The translations under genes were made by a program, and so were the position numbers. Under the pieces are notes generated by a model, which did no database searches, was not told where the DNA came from, and saw only the letters and a list, made by a program, of their open reading frames with translations. Positions 15,524 through 17,371 of a stretch of 17,371 nt of DNA are shown piece by piece. The stretch is from Deltaproteobacteria bacterium (lineage in GTDB: Bacteria > Desulfobacterota > DSM-4660 > Desulfatiglandales > HGW-15). The stretch covers positions 1-17,371 of the forward strand of contig JAFGPH010000477.1 in assembly GCA_016926135.1 (NCBI GenBank), given 5' to 3'. Every line of letters begins with the position of its first letter. Positions within the stretch are counted from its first letter, which is position 1.

Positions 15524-15850
15524 TCAGAGGCGCTCGGAATGCGGTTGAACACCCTCTTTAGCCAATGATTTCGAGAGAGTCGGCAGCGCCTTGATGGTCT
15601 TTCCAGATTCTTGCTCGGCAATACGGAGTTCATACAACTTTTGCAGGTTCAGCCAAAACTCAGCGCTTGTCCCGAAATAATGCCCAAAGCGCAATGCCGT
15701 GTCTCCGGTAACGGCTCGTTGTCCGTTCAGGATGGCGGTAATGCGATTGGTTGGCACCTTGATCTGACGGGCAAGTTCTGCAGCGCTCATGCCAAGGGCT
15801 TCAAGCTGCTCGGCCAGATGTTCGCCTGGATGGATGGCAGTGCGTCCCAT
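15524..15850 (-). CDS. higA: HigA-type antitoxin (XRE-family HTH)
   Basis: The protein has 108 residues. It opens with the HigA signature IHPGEHLAEQLEALGMS, followed by a helix-turn-helix at about 20-45 (SAAELARQIKVPTNRITAIL) and NGQRAVTGDTALRFGHYFGTSAEFWLNLQ, the stretch typical of this antitoxin family. It should bind and neutralise HigB and repress the operon. ATG 15850 is preceded by GAGG at a normal distance; an in-frame TTG four codons earlier is less likely. It follows the toxin gene after 8 nt, the toxin-first order usual for higBA. Confidence 0.92.
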   Translation of the reverse strand: MGRTAIHPGEHLAEQLEALGMSAAELARQIKVPTNRITAILNGQRAVTGDTALRFGHYFGTSAEFWLNLQKLYELRIAEQESGKTIKALPTLSKSLAKEGVQPHSERL

Positions 15851-15858
15851 AATACACC

Positions 15859-16140
15859 TCAATGATAATCGACGATTTCAACATTGACCGGTCCCGGGCT
15901 TCCCTTCGGCCACTCAAAGCATATCCGCCACTGATCATTGATGCGAATACTGTACTCGCCTTGGCGGTCACCCTTGAGAGCTTCGAGACGGTTGCCAGGC
16001 AAACTCAAGTCCAGAAGGGAGGTTGCCGCGTCTAACTGGTCGAGTTTCAATTCAGCCTTGTGCTCAAAGCCTGCGAAGGCCTTGACTCGGTTCCCTTCCG
16101 CAAATTCCCTCGTTCGCTTGTCCCTGTAGCTCACGATCAT
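15859..16140 (-). CDS. higB: HigB-type toxin (RelE/ParE superfamily mRNA interferase)
   Basis: The protein has 93 residues, full length for the family. It opens MIVSYRDKRTREFAEG and contains LDLSLPGNRLEALKGDRQGEYSIRINDQWRICFEW, the conserved HigB/RelE core, and ends EIVDYH. Family members cut mRNA in the translating ribosome. The gene comes first in the pair and is followed by higA after 8 nt. An inverted repeat around 16165-16181 overlaps the likely -35, consistent with autoregulation. The reading frame is intact, so the module is probably functional. Confidence 0.92.
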   Translation of the reverse strand: MIVSYRDKRTREFAEGNRVKAFAGFEHKAELKLDQLDAATSLLDLSLPGNRLEALKGDRQGEYSIRINDQWRICFEWPKGSPGPVNVEIVDYH

Positions 16141-16145
16141 AGGAT

Positions 16146-16181
16146 AACGTAACCCAATTTATGCATTACGTCAAGCGTAAT
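16146..16181 (-). promoter_or_regulatory. higBA promoter with inverted-repeat operator
   Basis: ATTACG (16165-16170) and CGTAAT (16176-16181) form a perfect inverted repeat with a 5-nt centre. It overlaps TTGACG (minus strand, 16174-16169), a likely -35; the matching -10 at 17 nt is the weak TACGTT (16151-16146). A third CGTAA copy lies at 16148-16152. The arrangement suits repression by HigA or the HigBA complex. Confidence 0.55.
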
Positions 16182-16325
16182 TCACCGTTCCTGTTCAAAA
16201 TGTTTTCGGGTCTCTCAGACCTATCTTAGGTTTTCGGGATCGCTGATATCCTGTGGCTCTGGATGGACATCCCAGGCAGCCTCCAGTGCGGAAACCCTAT
16301 CGGCGCCATAAATCAGACGTGAGGT

Positions 16326-16623
16326 TCAGCTACGACTTGCTCCTTTCGGTGACAAAATCGCTTTGAGGGCTTGTCGGGCTTCGCGGCGAATTCTGTTTGA
16401 AAGCCACAGGGAGGTTGCCTCAAGTCTCTTCAGCGCTGATTCTGCTTCATTTCTGCCCAAGTTTCCTTTTGCTGCATTCCAGAGAATGATGCCCAAGGAC
16501 CCGTGCACTTCCAACCCCAGCAGAGAGACAAAAAGACGTGTTGCTGCATCGTCCGTCAGAAACCAGTCGGCTTTCTTTCTGCGGGCCAGATCGAGGGCTT
16601 CCGCCTCACACGATGACTTTCAT
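16326..16623 (-). pseudogene. PIN-domain toxin gene with central deletion
   Basis: The start ATG (16623) overlaps the stop of the upstream antitoxin gene (ATGA), the usual layout of such pairs. It encodes MKVIV, the normal start of a PIN domain, and then hits TGA. Immediately after, in another frame, comes the C-terminal half of a PIN protein of the DUF3368 type: EAEALDLARRKKADWFLTDD, then LLGLEVHGSLGIILWNAAKG and WLSNRIRREA, ending at 16326. About 80 central codons, with the first catalytic acids, are missing. The simplest reading is one deletion that joined the two ends out of frame. A 62-codon frame starting at GTG inside it (16514) lacks most of the active site. The toxin should be inactive. 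Confidence 0.8.
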
Positions 16624-16823
16624 TCAGAAGCCAACGCCTCTTTCTTTGCCCATTCCATATCCTCGCGGGCGAAACGCTCCATCAGGTCCACCCGGTTCCT
16701 GCGGACAAACTCCGACATGGCAGCCAGAGCCGCATCGGGTTCGGACCTGAATATACCTGCCTTGACATACGCATCGAGCTCTGCGGCAAGCTTGTCCGGC
16801 AGATCGATGGATAATGTCTTCAT
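16620..16823 (-). CDS. Ribbon-helix-helix-type antitoxin
   Basis: The protein has 67 residues. KTLSIDLPDKLAAELDAYVK is a typical ribbon-helix-helix opening (a short DNA-binding strand and a helix), followed by GIFRSEPDAALAAMSEFVRR and a charged C-terminal tail (MERFAREDMEWAKKEA) of the kind that wraps a partner toxin. AAAGGAAGGG lies upstream of ATG 16823. The stop codon overlaps the start of the broken PIN toxin gene, so this looks like an antitoxin left without a working partner. Its frame is intact, so it may still act as a repressor or neutralise a related toxin elsewhere. Confidence 0.82.
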   Translation of the reverse strand: MKTLSIDLPDKLAAELDAYVKAGIFRSEPDAALAAMSEFVRRNRVDLMERFAREDMEWAKKEALASE

Positions 16824-17134
16824 AATAGGTTCCCTTCCTTTCGGCGAGTGAGTTCAATTCTAGCATTTGCGAGCCCTGCACGCAAGCCTTCCCACAGACT
16901 TCCAACAGAGCCCTCTAGAACCAGTTCTGGCAGCAAAATCAAGGAATCGAGGGCGTATGTGGTTTCGCTCCGGTGTTGTTTTGGGACTTGACCACAGGCG
17001 GTGAGGTTACTGCGAGGGGAAGGATTGTGCAAGCTGGGCCAGGTATCTCATATCCAAAGTTTTCTGGGAAGGCGAAATCCTGGGGTTTTGACATGTCAGG
17101 TCAAGAGACGCATGGTTTCATCTGGCTAAGGGAG
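16824..17134. other. Intergenic region between toxin-antitoxin modules
   Basis: No family-like reading frame was found in these 311 bp. The region holds the promoter of the RHH antitoxin gene and a perfect 10-bp palindrome, TGACATGTCA (17089-17098). The palindrome lies 37 bp after the end of the right-hand PIN gene (reading the minus strand). No terminator is evident. Confidence 0.4.
16857..16885 (-). promoter_or_regulatory. Promoter of the RHH antitoxin gene
   Basis: On the minus strand, TTGCGT (16885-16880), a 17-nt spacer and TAGAAT (16862-16857). The start would fall near 16850, about 27 nt before the ATG. The match is moderate (4 of 6 and 5 of 6). Confidence 0.5.
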
Positions 17135-17371
17135 TCACGATTGAGGTTCAGATTCAAGGCCTGAGAGATCTCTGACAAAGGGGTTCCGGATGAGGATCCC
17201 CTCAATGCGCTGACCGTGATTGAGGTCCTCGGTGGCGATGAGCGACGCGCTCCCGGCAAAGGCGGACGAAACGATAAGGGCATCCCAAAAGGATAACCGG
17301 TGGGCTTCCTGGATTTCGGTGGCCTGAAGAATGATCTTGCTGTCGTTTATGACCAACTCCCATGTGCCGTA
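17135..17371 (-). CDS. PIN-domain (VapC-like) toxin, C-terminal part
   Basis: The frame is open from the right edge of the window to a stop at 17135 and shows 78 residues. It contains ILQATEIQEAHRLSFWDALI, in which the Asp of FWDALI is the conserved PIN acid. It continues with ASLIATEDLNHGQRIEGILI, where the acidic TEDL is the next active-site stretch, and NPF near the end. This is the C-terminal half of a VapC-like PIN ribonuclease; the start and any paired antitoxin lie outside the window. An internal TTG at 17356 should not be taken as the start, because the family-like sequence continues upstream of it. Confidence 0.82.
   Translation of the reverse strand, partial: YGTWELVINDSKIILQATEIQEAHRLSFWDALIVSSAFAGSASLIATEDLNHGQRIEGILIRNPFVRDLSGLESEPQS

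Noticed and set aside
16221..16325. In-frame open stretch after the PIN stop codon (LIYGADRVSALEAAWDVHPE and on)
   Set aside because: It looks protein-like, but it has no start codon and is only 34 codons long. It may be a remnant of an older gene; I could not support a feature.

Overview
The window is GC-rich bacterial DNA, most likely from a deltaproteobacterium (Desulfobacterota-like). I infer this from gene content: an HD-GYP protein paired with a HEAT-repeat protein, a GSU2403-like nucleotidyltransferase, recCBD, and AT-poor coding with short G-rich tandem repeats between genes. No rRNA, tRNA or marker gene fixes the taxon.

Layout. (1) 1-3743, minus strand: a caspase-like (C14) secreted protein cut by the window edge, preceded by a two-gene operon of a HEAT-repeat protein and an HD-GYP-type protein. 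These two share a similar N-terminal domain of about 100 residues. (2) 3744-3961: a divergent intergenic region with a near-consensus sigma70 promoter facing each way. (3) 3962-13252, plus strand: an HU-type histone-like protein with its own terminator, then the complete recC-recB-recD set for the RecBCD helicase-nuclease. ptr, which separates recC and recB in E. coli, is absent. Short tandem repeats sit at the recC and recB stop codons. (4) 13326-13868, plus: a small membrane-anchored protein of unknown function. (5) 14.1-17.37 kb, minus strand: an accessory stretch of toxin-antitoxin-like modules. It holds a small coiled-coil protein plus a frameshifted nucleotidyltransferase-fold gene, a complete higBA pair, an RHH-type antitoxin followed by a gutted PIN toxin, and the C-terminal part of another PIN toxin at the right edge.

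How the genes work together. RecC, RecB and RecD should form one double-strand-break repair and DNA-degradation machine. RecB keeps the nuclease residues and Walker A, and RecD keeps its helicase motifs. HigB/HigA should be a self-regulated ribosome-dependent mRNA interferase and its antitoxin.

The most unusual part is the two-gene unit at about 14132-15155. It is translationally coupled (ATGA overlap) and probably starts from a leaderless promoter. It is bracketed by two 44-nt elements of identical geometry (10-nt arm, 22-nt spacer, 12-nt arm). One element covers the promoter and start of the first gene; the other covers the frame-restored end of the second. This looks like a candidate mobile or self-regulated toxin-antitoxin or defence cassette. 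Its second gene currently carries a one-base frameshift.
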